Shown in pieces: positions 1 to 7,744 of a stretch of 45,222 nt of DNA. The stretch spans positions 1 through 45,222 of the forward strand of contig DCFZ01000022.1 in the NCBI GenBank assembly GCA_002314455.1, written 5' to 3'. The position numbers and the translations under genes are program-made. Below the pieces are notes generated by a model, which ran no database searches, had not been told where the DNA came from, and saw only the letters and a program-made list of their open reading frames with translations. How positions within the stretch are numbered: position 1 is the stretch's first letter; each line of letters starts with the position of its first letter. This stretch comes from Lentisphaeria bacterium UBA1791 (GTDB lineage: Bacteria > Verrucomicrobiota > Lentisphaeria > Victivallales > Victivallaceae).

Positions 1-35
1 GTCTGCCATAGTTTTTTCCTTTTTGTTATTGGGTT

Positions 36-287
36 TTATAGCCGTAAAATTGCTGATTTGCGTAAAATCTGTATCGCGGTCGGACGTATCCGACAAGTCC
101 GACAAATCTGACAAGTCCGACGAAATACCCGGCAAAGCCGCTTTGCCGTCACGGTGATCCAGCGTTTGAGGGTGCGCGCCGCTTTTTCAACATAGGTATA
201 CGCCATCGCCCCGGTCGAGGTGACAGAAATCCCCTTTACGCGTAATACGTGCGCGCAATCAAAAAAACTGATCTGAAAATCGGTCAT
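36..287 (-). CDS. Small hypothetical protein with Cys-x2-Cys-x2-Cys repeat tail
   Basis: An 83-residue protein of unknown function. I start it at the ATG at 287 because a very good promoter (TTGCAA, 17 bp, TATATT, 320-348) lies just upstream and would place the transcript start about 26 bases before this codon. The frame stays open further upstream, but that part lies across the promoter. The middle of the protein has mixed composition. The C-terminal third is rich in Arg and Cys, and four 9-bp repeat units there encode a run with Cys spaced every three residues (CQICRTC). No clear Shine-Dalgarno is visible. It could be a small metal- or nucleic-acid-binding protein, or a decayed gene; I do not recognise the family. 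Confidence 0.4.
   Translation of the reverse strand: MTDFQISFFDCAHVLRVKGISVTSTGAMAYTYVEKAARTLKRWITVTAKRLCRVFRRTCQICRTCRIRPTAIQILRKSAILRL
89..124. repeat. Four 9-bp tandem units (TCCGACAAG-like)
   Basis: Units are TCCGACAAG, TCCGACAAA, TCTGACAAG and TCCGACGAA. The period is a multiple of three, so copy-number change would keep the reading frame of the minus-strand gene covering it and would add or remove an x-Thr/Ile-Cys tripeptide. Confidence 0.75.
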
Positions 288-319
288 ATCAATAATGAAA
301 CATAAAAAATGTTTGATAT

Positions 320-348
320 AATATAACTCCCGGCGATGCAAATTGCAA
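320..348 (-). promoter_or_regulatory. Sigma-70-type promoter for the 36-287 gene
   Basis: Read on the minus strand: -35 TTGCAA (343-348), 17-bp spacer, -10 TATATT (320-325). It matches the pattern seen before many genes of this window. Confidence 0.7.
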
Positions 349-551
349 CAGCATTTTTGCCGCGGTTGAGAAAAAAACAAAACTAAAAGAAATAGGAGTG
401 CCATTCATACTTCATCGCTGGTAAAATTGCTCCATTGCGCGTTATTTATCAGGAACAAAAAGCGTAAATAAAAGAACAAAAAACAATAGCCGCCACGTTT
501 GTGACAGCTTTTAAATTTCTCCGTGAAGGCGATGTCGGTTCTGGACGCGTT
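349..551. other. Intergenic stretch with no supported gene
   Basis: About 200 AT-rich bases between the promoter of the first gene and the 3' end of the ScmC-like gene. I see no convincing ORF with a ribosome binding site, no RNA gene and no clear terminator. Confidence 0.5.
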
Positions 552-1403
552 TTATGAAAGGTCTTTCAGCGTCTGACGCAGATCGCCGTCGAGGTGGGCG
601 TAGAGCGCGCGAGACGGGAACTTATCGCACAACAACTCCGCCACGTGCTTGGCGTGGTCTGCCAAAGTCCGCTGCCCGGCAGCGGGCAGTTTCGGCAGGA
701 CTTCCAACTCGAAGAGCGTACAGGCGAAGTAAATCGTCGCCATCATCTGCAACGGGGAAACAGGCAGAACCTCCTCCACCTTTTCCGCGCGGTCGAGCAT
801 CAAAACGCTCTTGAGCGGAATCGCCGTTTCGACGGGGAAAAATTCGCCTGCGAGCTTCTCGCGGCACCGGCTCCACGTCGGCAGGGGATGCGCCATGATC
901 TTGTCGTTGGAAAAATCGAGCAACACCATATCGTCGGCGCGGCAGACACCCCCGGCGTCGCACCAGCGGCGCGCCGTCGTGCTCTTGCCGACGCCGCTTG
1001 CGGCGCAGAAAAGGACGCCCGTGCCGTCGTCCATTTCCAAAAGAGTTCCGTGGATCGGCAAAAGCGGCTGGTTTTTCAGCATCAGACTCGTCCAGCCGAG
1101 CAACATTCCCACCTGCCAGACGGCACAAAAGTGTTGATCGCGGCGGGGGATGTGCGACTCGACGCCGAATGCGGGGTATGGCGCGACCTCGCGCAGTTGA
1201 AAATCGGGACGCTCCAAAAAGCACCCTGCCCCGGAATCGGGCTTGCGCACACTCAAACGGGCGTCGCATGCAAAATCGCTTTCATCGGTCAGCGTGCCGC
1301 CGGTCAATTTCTGCAAGGCGGCGAGGTCGAACGTATTTTCAGCCGTTGTATCGGCTATTTTCATCGCGATGTTTTCGCGAATTTGCCAAGTAAGCGTCGT
1401 CAT
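552..1403 (-). CDS. HPr-kinase-like P-loop protein (ScmC-like)
   Basis: A 283-residue protein with a clear Walker A loop (ASGVGKSTTARRW) near residue 135, followed by an Asp-Asp pair and a PLPTWS motif. This arrangement is that of the C-terminal domain of HPr kinase/phosphorylase and its relatives, including ScmC of the SynChlorMet peptide-modification cassettes. Family members are thought to phosphorylate a protein or small substrate in the cytoplasm. No HPr, PqqD-like or radical SAM gene lies beside it, so the usual ScmC context is missing and the substrate is unknown. The start is the ATG at 1403; an internal Met (MKIAD, codon 14) is an alternative. It has its own promoter at 1441-1469. 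Confidence 0.75.
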   Translation of the reverse strand: MTTLTWQIRENIAMKIADTTAENTFDLAALQKLTGGTLTDESDFACDARLSVRKPDSGAGCFLERPDFQLREVAPYPAFGVESHIPRRDQHFCAVWQVGMLLGWTSLMLKNQPLLPIHGTLLEMDDGTGVLFCAASGVGKSTTARRWCDAGGVCRADDMVLLDFSNDKIMAHPLPTWSRCREKLAGEFFPVETAIPLKSVLMLDRAEKVEEVLPVSPLQMMATIYFACTLFELEVLPKLPAAGQRTLADHAKHVAELLCDKFPSRALYAHLDGDLRQTLKDLS

Positions 1404-1440
1404 TTTTCCGTGATTGAATTATAAAACAAGAAATTTTTTA

Positions 1441-1469
1441 AATATAAACCTCTTGGGTGAAAATTGCAA
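1441..1469 (-). promoter_or_regulatory. Promoter of the ScmC-like gene
   Basis: Minus strand: -35 TTGCAA (1464-1469), 17-bp spacer, -10 TATATT (1441-1446). The transcript would begin about 30 bases before the start codon. Confidence 0.7.
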
Positions 1470-1533
1470 CAATCTTTGGCCAAAAAGAGCCGCGCGCGGG
1501 ATAGATCGCTCAACGGAGTCGTAGGATTCCCAA

Positions 1534-3111
1534 CTATTTGAGTTCGACCGTCTTTTCCTGTGTCTTGCCCGCGGCGTCTTGCCACGTCAACTTGTAAGTT
1601 CCCTTGAAACCGCGGAAGGCGATCTTGCCATTGGGGTCGGCTTTGACCGTCAAATTCGTTTTCCACTGGTGGTTGATGAGGTCGTCAAGCGCAAAGTAGA
1701 CCGGCTTTTTGCTCATATCGGGCCGCAAAATGCCGGAGGGGAAACATTCCATGTGACTGCGGAAGTCGACGGTATTCCACCAGGTGATGCCATTCATCGC
1801 CGGCAGGCTGAACCACAATCGGTACAAGTTGTAGGCGAGCACCGCCTGCTGCGCTTCGCCTTTGATGTCATTAGAAGGCGCCATGAGCGTGATCTCGCTC
1901 AAATGCATCGGGAGCCTCGTGCGGTCGAGGATCTCAAAGGTTTCACGTACCATTGATGGCGATTGCATATTCTCCGTCCCCATCGCCATACCGAGGGTCT
2001 GCTTTGGGCTGAAAACGTGCATTTGACAGCCGACCTGGTCGATCTTGGCGCCGCGCTTCAACAAGTCACAAATCTGATTGGCGTAAGGCTCCGCCGCAGC
2101 GTAATATGGCACGTCGTTGATGTTGAGTTTTGCCTTGCCGGGCAGATGCGCCGCCGCAATCTTGAAACTCGTGTAGGTATAATCGCCGGGCATTACGCCA
2201 AAATAACTTTTTGTGATCTTGCCGCCCGGAATCATGCGCGGGGCTTTCCCCATCCGCGGAATGTAAACCGTATCGTTGGCGCTTTCGTTGACCACATCCC
2301 AACTGTCGATGCGGTCGCCGTATTTTTTACAGATGCCGATGATGCGCTCTTTAAAAACATCATTGACAAATTTACAGTAATCGGGGTACTTTTCGGCAAA
2401 TTCCGTCTCGGAAAGATCCCCCATTAGACACCAGTAACTCATAAACCCGATCTTTTTCGTCGCAGGATCGGCGTATTTAAATTCCTTTTTGAAAAATTCT
2501 GATTCGGTGACCTCTTTCGGGATCGCGTCCCAATACCATTGCGGTAACTGGAAATTGCCGCCCCAGACCAGCGGATGCCCATGTTTACGAATGCCATTCG
2601 CGTCGCAAAAGTCAAGCAACGGTTTGACCGCCGGCTTGCGGTAGAAGCGGTACTTCCACGGCTTTTTGCAGTTTTGCCAGAATTGCGGCGTGTTGTCCGG
2701 CGTTACGTCGTCGCGGTACCAGCCGCGCTCGGGTTCGTAGTCTTTCCAGTAAAAAGGGATCGTCGCCGAGTTGAAAAGCTCTTTCCACATCGCCTTGTAC
2801 TTCACGTTCGCCTCGTCGCTCGGGAGCTGGTCAAAGTCGAAAATGTGCGCGCCGAAATAAAAGGCGTGGCGCGTCTGCTCGACTTTGACCTCCGTTCCGG
2901 CGGGGATGTTCAACTCAAATACGCCGTCGGCTTTGCGGTATTTCTCAATGTCGCGGTCGATGCGCGATTGTTCTTCGGCATTCCAGAGCTTGAAATACTT
3001 TTCGCCCATCGCGTACTCGTAATCCTTGATGTCGAACTTCTTTGTCGGCTGTCCGTATAAACACCCCGCCGCCAAGAAAACAACCACGGGAAGCAACCAT
3101 TCGTTTTTCAC
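1534..3111 (-). CDS. GH10 family glycoside hydrolase (xylanase-like) lipoprotein
   Basis: A 525-residue enzyme starting at a GTG (3111) preceded by a strong AAGGGGGG ribosome binding site. The N-terminus is a lipoprotein signal peptide with lipobox LAAGC (Cys17), so it should be anchored in a membrane outside the cytoplasm. GH10 hallmarks are present: HGHPLVWGG near residue 177, the acid/base in WDVVNE (Glu276), a GxQxH segment (His365), the likely nucleophile in HLSEI (Glu406) and the family-typical KPVYFALDDLI near the C-terminus. GH10 enzymes retain configuration and mostly cut beta-1,4-xylan. This one is divergent and longer than a bare catalytic domain, so the substrate is uncertain. It lies 21 bp after the FAD oxidoreductase gene and is probably co-transcribed with it. 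Confidence 0.88.
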   Translation of the reverse strand: MKNEWLLPVVVFLAAGCLYGQPTKKFDIKDYEYAMGEKYFKLWNAEEQSRIDRDIEKYRKADGVFELNIPAGTEVKVEQTRHAFYFGAHIFDFDQLPSDEANVKYKAMWKELFNSATIPFYWKDYEPERGWYRDDVTPDNTPQFWQNCKKPWKYRFYRKPAVKPLLDFCDANGIRKHGHPLVWGGNFQLPQWYWDAIPKEVTESEFFKKEFKYADPATKKIGFMSYWCLMGDLSETEFAEKYPDYCKFVNDVFKERIIGICKKYGDRIDSWDVVNESANDTVYIPRMGKAPRMIPGGKITKSYFGVMPGDYTYTSFKIAAAHLPGKAKLNINDVPYYAAAEPYANQICDLLKRGAKIDQVGCQMHVFSPKQTLGMAMGTENMQSPSMVRETFEILDRTRLPMHLSEITLMAPSNDIKGEAQQAVLAYNLYRLWFSLPAMNGITWWNTVDFRSHMECFPSGILRPDMSKKPVYFALDDLINHQWKTNLTVKADPNGKIAFRGFKGTYKLTWQDAAGKTQEKTVELK

Positions 3112-3132
3112 GGTATCCCCCCTTGTGAATTT

Positions 3133-5856
3133 TTATTTTGTCGTTTTGGATTTCAAAACCAATGCCGCATGCGCCGCATAAGCGCGACGCGGGTCGTTGG
3201 CGTAGGCTTCCAGCGTTTTCCTGGCGACGCCGTCGACGTCGCCGAGATGGTACAAAGCGCGCGCAAGCGAAAGTTCCTTAAGACAGCGCGTGCGTTCAAA
3301 ATCCGATGCGCCCGCCGCCCCTTGATAGGCTGCCGCATTGGGCGATTTGAATTTGTACACATCGTACTCCGAAATGGAGGGAATGCCGTCCTTTTCCAGA
3401 CTGAACGCATGACCGCTCACGCCGGGAAGCGCCAAAAGTTTCGCGAGGATCGGCGCCGCCTTGGGATCATTGACCGCTTCAAAATATATCGCGACCGCCC
3501 GATAGTGCGAGTATTCGCTTGTGCTGTGAAGTTCTGACGCCAAACGCGCCACCGCATCGAATCCGGCATGCGATTTCGATCTCGCAAGCGCGATGATGTA
3601 GCTGTCGATCTGACTCACGGGGCGACCGAATTGATCCATTCCGCGATACTGCCACCCCTTGTCCCACTTCGCATCTTTCAACGCCGCAACGAGCGTCGCT
3701 TCACCGGCATTCGAGCCGAGCATTCCGAGCACATGGGCGTAGCGAAGCCTGGCGTCGTCCTTGCTCTTGGCATAGGCTTTTTCCAGAAGCGGCAACGCGC
3801 GCGCCGGATCGGAAAAAACTTCCGCAAGGCCTTGATAGTCATTCGCGACCGCCGCGACCGCCTTTGCCATACGTTCATCGGAAACGGGAAGCGTGTCTTG
3901 CGCCGTCAAAACCCATTCCGGCACAATCCCTTTGCGGACAAGGTCGCGCTGCAAAGCTTTCACATCAATATCTTGGAGCGCCTTGTCCTCATTGAGGGCG
4001 TGTTCGCACGCTCTGCCGGCGACAAAACCCTGATTCTGCACGTCGCCGATCATCCGCAAAATCGGCATCGCGTCGCGGCTCGCCGAAAGGCCAAGCCCGA
4101 CCACGATCAAATTGGCGGTCTTTTGCGGCAGCAGCGCGCGATAGGGCAGATTCACCGTAAGCGGCTTATGCCCGGTCGACATGAGGAAAAATTGCGGATC
4201 GACGGTCTGTCCGTGCGTATCGAAATTAGAGCGCGTGATGCAGACGATATCCGGATAGGTACGCTCCAGCAACACGTCCTGCGGCGTCACGCGGAAAACT
4301 CCGCAGAGGCGGCGGCGTTCGCGCGAGTCGACCATCTGCGATTGATCCCAGAATCCGGCATTTTCCTGATATGAAAGTCTGCCGCGAAGCGAAAGATACC
4401 AGAGATCGTCGGCGTCGCAGTCGTTGACAAAAGTCCAATCCAGATTCAAGTAACTGAATCCGAGCTTTTTGCGCATGAAGCCCGCCCCCTGCAACGAAAG
4501 TTCCTCCGCATTGATGAACTCCGTTTCTTCGCCCGCCGCCGCGGCGACGTCGCAGTTGCCCGTCGCATCAATGACCATCTTGACGGGAATGCGCGCCGGG
4601 AATCCCTCCGCCAGCATCACCTTGAGCGCGGTGATGCGGTCGTTTTCCCTTTCAACGCCATAGACAAAGGAACCGAGCACGATGGTCGCCCCCTGCCGGA
4701 AGCAGGTCGTGCGGAGGTAGTTTTCCTTGTTCTGCGAGTGCACAAGACCGCCGGATCCCTGGAGCGCGCGGTCCAATTCCGCCGTGAAGCCGACGAGATT
4801 GCCGAAACAGTATTTGCCGATCTGACCTTCCGTCGAAACACCGCCGAGACGGTAGCTGTATTCAAAGCCGATCGACTTCATACTGCTGCGCGACGCGGCG
4901 ATGAGCGCGGGCGCGCCGCCCGTACCGAGTCCGACGACCGCGCAGTCATACGCGTCAGACAAAGGCGGCGCGACTGCCGGTACAGGTGCCCCGGGATTTG
5001 CGTTTTTAGCATATTCAGCGGCATCGACGCCCGCATAGTAAGGATGACGGTCGGCGAGCGGTCCTGCCGTAAAAACGCCGGGCGCGTCTTTTTCCAATTT
5101 GTCGGGCGCATCCAAGAGACAGGTCTCGGCGCTTTCAAACTGGGTATTCGTCCACGTTTTTTCGCGTGCGATCTCTTCCATCGCGGCGTAACTCCACGGG
5201 GAACCATCCGCCATCGGGACGTTGAATGTGCACTTCCAGAGAAACCCTTCCCGCAGCCGGGCGTTTTTCTGATAGGTACCATTGATCTGGTGAATGCCCG
5301 TCGAGGCGATCTTTTCGACAATCATCCCGTCCGCCTTGGGCTCTTCGCCGGAAACAACGTAGCGCGTCACTTCGTATTTCCCCGCCGGGAAAGATTTGAA
5401 AACACTGCCCGCCGCCTTTGCCGCGTAAGCGCGTTCCGTCGCATCGACGACCGCTTTGGCGGCGATGAATTTTTCACCGGAACGGTTGACAATCGTCACG
5501 CCTGCCACCGCGCCGTTCTCGTCTTTGACGATCTCTTTCACATAAGTCCAGGTGCGGAATTCGATTTTCTCATCCAGCAATCTGCGGTCGAGCGCCTTGC
5601 GAACGGCGAGCGGCTCAACGACCTTGCCGTCTTTTGCCGAGAGGATCAGCTTTCCCGCCGTATCGCACCCCAGCGCGTGCCGCGCTTCAAAGAGTACGAC
5701 ACGGGCGCCTTTGGATTTTGCCGCCCACGCCGCCTCGACACCGGCGTCCGTTCCGCCGATGACGACCACGTCCACGTTGTCAAAAGCACTGCAGACGCCG
5801 CAAAGAGCGACCAATCCGCATAAAAAAATCCGATGTGTTTGCCGGGATCCCGTCAT
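3133..5856 (-). CDS. Secreted FAD-dependent oxidoreductase with two Rossmann modules
   Basis: A 907-residue protein starting at the ATG at 5856, which follows a GAGGGTGG-type ribosome binding site. The frame is open for 68 more codons, but those cross the promoter at 5902-5930. A signal peptide (residues 1-24, ending CSA) suggests export. Residues 28-60 form a dinucleotide-binding fold (VVIGGTDAGVEAAW, then a Glu ending strand 2). A second such motif (VVGLGTGGAPALIAA) begins near residue 306. This is the FAD_oxidored family common beside glycan-degrading genes in PVC bacteria. From about residue 690 the protein becomes Ala/Leu-rich and helical, resembling HEAT-type repeats. The electron acceptor and substrate are unknown. 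It is first in an operon with the GH10 gene. Confidence 0.82.
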   Translation of the reverse strand: MTGSRQTHRIFLCGLVALCGVCSAFDNVDVVVIGGTDAGVEAAWAAKSKGARVVLFEARHALGCDTAGKLILSAKDGKVVEPLAVRKALDRRLLDEKIEFRTWTYVKEIVKDENGAVAGVTIVNRSGEKFIAAKAVVDATERAYAAKAAGSVFKSFPAGKYEVTRYVVSGEEPKADGMIVEKIASTGIHQINGTYQKNARLREGFLWKCTFNVPMADGSPWSYAAMEEIAREKTWTNTQFESAETCLLDAPDKLEKDAPGVFTAGPLADRHPYYAGVDAAEYAKNANPGAPVPAVAPPLSDAYDCAVVGLGTGGAPALIAASRSSMKSIGFEYSYRLGGVSTEGQIGKYCFGNLVGFTAELDRALQGSGGLVHSQNKENYLRTTCFRQGATIVLGSFVYGVERENDRITALKVMLAEGFPARIPVKMVIDATGNCDVAAAAGEETEFINAEELSLQGAGFMRKKLGFSYLNLDWTFVNDCDADDLWYLSLRGRLSYQENAGFWDQSQMVDSRERRRLCGVFRVTPQDVLLERTYPDIVCITRSNFDTHGQTVDPQFFLMSTGHKPLTVNLPYRALLPQKTANLIVVGLGLSASRDAMPILRMIGDVQNQGFVAGRACEHALNEDKALQDIDVKALQRDLVRKGIVPEWVLTAQDTLPVSDERMAKAVAAVANDYQGLAEVFSDPARALPLLEKAYAKSKDDARLRYAHVLGMLGSNAGEATLVAALKDAKWDKGWQYRGMDQFGRPVSQIDSYIIALARSKSHAGFDAVARLASELHSTSEYSHYRAVAIYFEAVNDPKAAPILAKLLALPGVSGHAFSLEKDGIPSISEYDVYKFKSPNAAAYQGAAGASDFERTRCLKELSLARALYHLGDVDGVARKTLEAYANDPRRAYAAHAALVLKSKTTK

Positions 5857-5901
5857 TGCCGCCACCCTCTTTCTGATTTCAAGTTTGGGATTAAACGCTA
5901 T

Positions 5902-5930
5902 ACTATATATTGCCGCGCCACAAAAATCAA
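5902..5930 (-). promoter_or_regulatory. Promoter of the FAD oxidoreductase/GH10 operon
   Basis: Minus strand: -35 TTGATT (5925-5930), 17-bp spacer, -10 TATAGT (5902-5907). The expected start is about 40 bases before the ATG at 5856, which supports that start. Confidence 0.65.
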
Positions 5931-6192
5931 TGGTAATTTTGCAGTCTTTCATTGTAGTTTCGTCTCGACATATCAGGGGATTGATCTCTGCTCCGCCGTC
6001 GGGGAAAAATGCGCCACCTGCGGCGGTTGAAATTCCGATCGGCATGGTGCATGAAATCAAAGCATATTTGCAATTCTCGCGTTTGAAGTGTCGGCTCTTG
6101 GGTTTTGTTTCGCAAAAATCCCTCGATATTTCCGATTTTAATGCCGTTACCCGTAAAAAAAATGTTTTTTGAAATAATTTTTTATTTTTTAT
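5931..6192. other. Intergenic stretch between divergent genes
   Basis: About 260 bases between the two outward-facing promoters. The distal 60 bases are very AT-rich with runs of A and T, as in an UP element or bent DNA. No supported gene or RNA was found; short open frames here lack ribosome binding sites. Confidence 0.5.
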
Positions 6193-6221
6193 TTGACAAA
6201 TCCTTTTTTATGATGTAGCTT
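6193..6221 (+). promoter_or_regulatory. Promoter of the LITAF-like/DUF2752 genes
   Basis: -35 TTGACA (6193-6198, perfect consensus), 17-bp spacer, -10 TAGCTT (6216-6221), with an A/T tract upstream. It precedes the small gene at 6278. Confidence 0.6.
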
Positions 6222-6277
6222 AAGAACCAGAGCCCAATACAGATTGCTTAAAAAAACCAAAAAAAGGAGAGAGTGTT

Positions 6278-6454
6278 ATGTATTGCCGCAATTGTAATCA
6301 AGATTGTCCGACCTCGACTTCGGGACTCAATCAGACGGGCATTCTTTTGTTTGTCGTGCTGATCCTTTTCTGCCTGCCGCTTTGCTGGTTGCCTTTTGTC
6401 GTCGATTCCTGCAAAAAGCACATCTGCAACAAGTGCGGTTTCCCGCTGGATTGA
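6278..6454 (+). CDS. Small LITAF-like zinc-ribbon membrane protein
   Basis: A 58-residue protein (start MYCRNCNQDCPT) with a textbook ribosome binding site (AAGGAGA, 6264-6270). Two Cys pairs, CRNC at the start and CNKCG near the end, flank a hydrophobic stretch at residues 21-42 that runs into CLPLCWLPF. Two Cys pairs around a membrane-associated hairpin, followed by H-x-C-x2-CG, is the layout of LITAF-type zinc ribbons, which sit monotopically at membranes. Function in bacteria is unknown. Its stop codon overlaps the probable TTG start of the DUF2752 gene, so the two are likely translationally coupled. Confidence 0.7.
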   Translation: MYCRNCNQDCPTSTSGLNQTGILLFVVLILFCLPLCWLPFVVDSCKKHICNKCGFPLD

Positions 6455-6816
6455 AACAGCAACGCATATTTATAACCGCAGTCCTCTGCGGTTATGCGGT
6501 ATGGAACCTTTTCTTTTTAATTCAAGGAAAGGTTCCTTATTCTATCTTTACGGCATTGACAGGACTTCCCTGTCCCACGTCCGGAATGACTCGTTCGCTC
6601 AAAGCGTTGCTTCGCGGTGATTTAGGAACGTCATTCCTTTACAATCCCTTTACTGAAATTTTTTTCTTGTTGCTCTTGCTTTCCGCGGTCGCAGTTGTGC
6701 GGTGCCTTGTGCATCGGAAACCGGTTATGCTTCCAGCTTGGCTTGCCTCGGGATGGTTCGTGTCGCTTGCGCTCGCTTGGGTCGCAAAATTTTTGATCGG
6801 CCCGAAATACTGGTAA
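6451..6816 (+). CDS. DUF2752 membrane protein
   Basis: A 121-residue protein if it starts at the TTG at 6451, which overlaps the stop of the upstream LITAF-like gene. No ATG or GTG is available further in, and earlier codons would overlap the upstream gene heavily. The DUF2752 signature is clear: CPTSGMTRS around residues 32-40, then a LLRGD segment and YNPF. Three hydrophobic helices are predicted (residues 5-20, 65-85, 95-115). DUF2752 proteins are small inner-membrane proteins of unknown function, often next to TM2 or zinc-ribbon proteins. The non-ATG start and the overlap suggest expression coupled to the gene before it. Confidence 0.72.
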   Translation: MKQQRIFITAVLCGYAVWNLFFLIQGKVPYSIFTALTGLPCPTSGMTRSLKALLRGDLGTSFLYNPFTEIFFLLLLLSAVAVVRCLVHRKPVMLPAWLASGWFVSLALAWVAKFLIGPKYW

Positions 6817-6946
6817 AATCGGCGGCAGTCCCTTGGGTGTCACACCGTCACGGAATCCCTTCCCTCTGAATTTCAATATTCACTTGACGTCAAACCGCGC
6901 GGGATGAAGCAGAATTTGAATTTTTATGTCGCAAATTTTTTTGCCG

Positions 6947-6975
6947 TTGAAAACGGCTTTACATCATGCTATATT
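6947..6975 (+). promoter_or_regulatory. Promoter of the zinc-ribbon membrane gene
   Basis: -35 TTGAAA (6947-6952), 17-bp spacer ending in GC, -10 TATATT (6970-6975). Confidence 0.7.
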
Positions 6976-7018
6976 ATTGACAAAACAGATTTCAATTACC
7001 AAAGAAAGGATGGATAAA

Positions 7019-7540
7019 ATGGGACTTTTTTCCTGCAGCTGCCCGAAATGCCAGAATTCGTTACAGTGTGAAGAGATCGAGATCGGAGAAACCATTTCCT
7101 GCCCGCTGTGCGGGGAAAACTTTATCGTGGAAAAACCGACTCCGGCTTCGTCGGCAAAAACAACGAAACGGATCGTCACGATCACGCCGAGAACACCGTC
7201 GCGGCAGATTCCCCCGCCTTATACTTCTTACGCCAAAGGAAGCGGGGATGGAAAATCTGTTTTTGATCCCTCGGGTGTCGAATTCAAGTTGCCGGTATTT
7301 TCCCTTTTGATCTACGTCGCCATAGGAATTCAGCTGGTTGTGATGGTGCTTGTTTTGTTTTCGTTTGCGATTAATCTCATCGAACTCAACTTGCTCATCA
7401 CCTTGCTGACCTCGATTCTGATAATGATGCTCTTCCAATTCGGCATTGCACAATTGATCAATTTTGTCGCCAAAATCTGCTATAACAGCAATTACATGAT
7501 ACAACTCTTACAGCAAATAAACGCAAAAACACAAAAATGA
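7019..7540 (+). CDS. Zinc-ribbon protein with two membrane helices
   Basis: A 173-residue protein. The start at 7019 is preferred over the ATG at 7010 because the AAAGAAAGGA ribosome binding site is 8 bases away from it but abuts the earlier ATG. The N-terminus is a zinc ribbon (CPKC near residue 8, CPLCG near residue 31). A Ser/Thr/Pro-rich linker follows, then two hydrophobic helices (about residues 95-118 and 123-147). It is probably an inner-membrane protein with a cytoplasmic zinc ribbon. The family is not one I can name, and it resembles DUF4282-type proteins only in layout. It has its own promoter and a strong terminator 180 bp downstream. Confidence 0.65.
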   Translation: MGLFSCSCPKCQNSLQCEEIEIGETISCPLCGENFIVEKPTPASSAKTTKRIVTITPRTPSRQIPPPYTSYAKGSGDGKSVFDPSGVEFKLPVFSLLIYVAIGIQLVVMVLVLFSFAINLIELNLLITLLTSILIMMLFQFGIAQLINFVAKICYNSNYMIQLLQQINAKTQK

Positions 7541-7592
7541 ATATTATTTCTTTGTGAAATATGCCGAGATGGACTCCTGAGGCGGATACACG

Positions 7593-7694
7593 ATGGAAAC
7601 TTGGGCCTATGTCGGGAAAGACGATGTCGGTTTTTACGTCCGCATACGGCCATGGTCTGACCATCGCAAAGACACTTGGATTACGCTCCGGTAG
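7593..7694 (+). CDS. Possible 33-residue small protein
   Basis: A short frame beginning METWAYVGKDDVGFY and ending WITLR, preceded by GAGGCGG at a tolerable distance (about 10 bases). The composition is protein-like (Trp, Tyr, Asp, Arg), which is why I prefer it to the longer frame opening at 7561. It ends just before the terminator at 7719-7744. No promoter of its own is seen. It may be a real small protein, a gene remnant, or chance. Confidence 0.25.
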   Translation: METWAYVGKDDVGFYVRIRPWSDHRKDTWITLR

Positions 7695-7718
7695 CACATG
7701 GGATGCTGAAACGCAAAA

Positions 7719-7744
7719 GCAGGTGCAAGTCACCTGCTTTTTTT
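7719..7744 (+). terminator. Rho-independent terminator
   Basis: Perfect 7-bp stem GCAGGTG/CACCTGC with a 5-base loop, followed by seven T (7738-7744). It ends the transcript of the zinc-ribbon gene and overlaps the stop codon of the convergent DUF3089 gene. On the other strand only four T follow. Confidence 0.85.

Noticed and set aside
89..124. Possible CRISPR-like repeats
   Set aside because: Units are 9 bp and directly adjacent, without spacers.
4738..5823. A 361-codon frame opposite the FAD oxidoreductase
   Set aside because: Shadow of the minus-strand gene, which has clear Rossmann motifs and a signal peptide.
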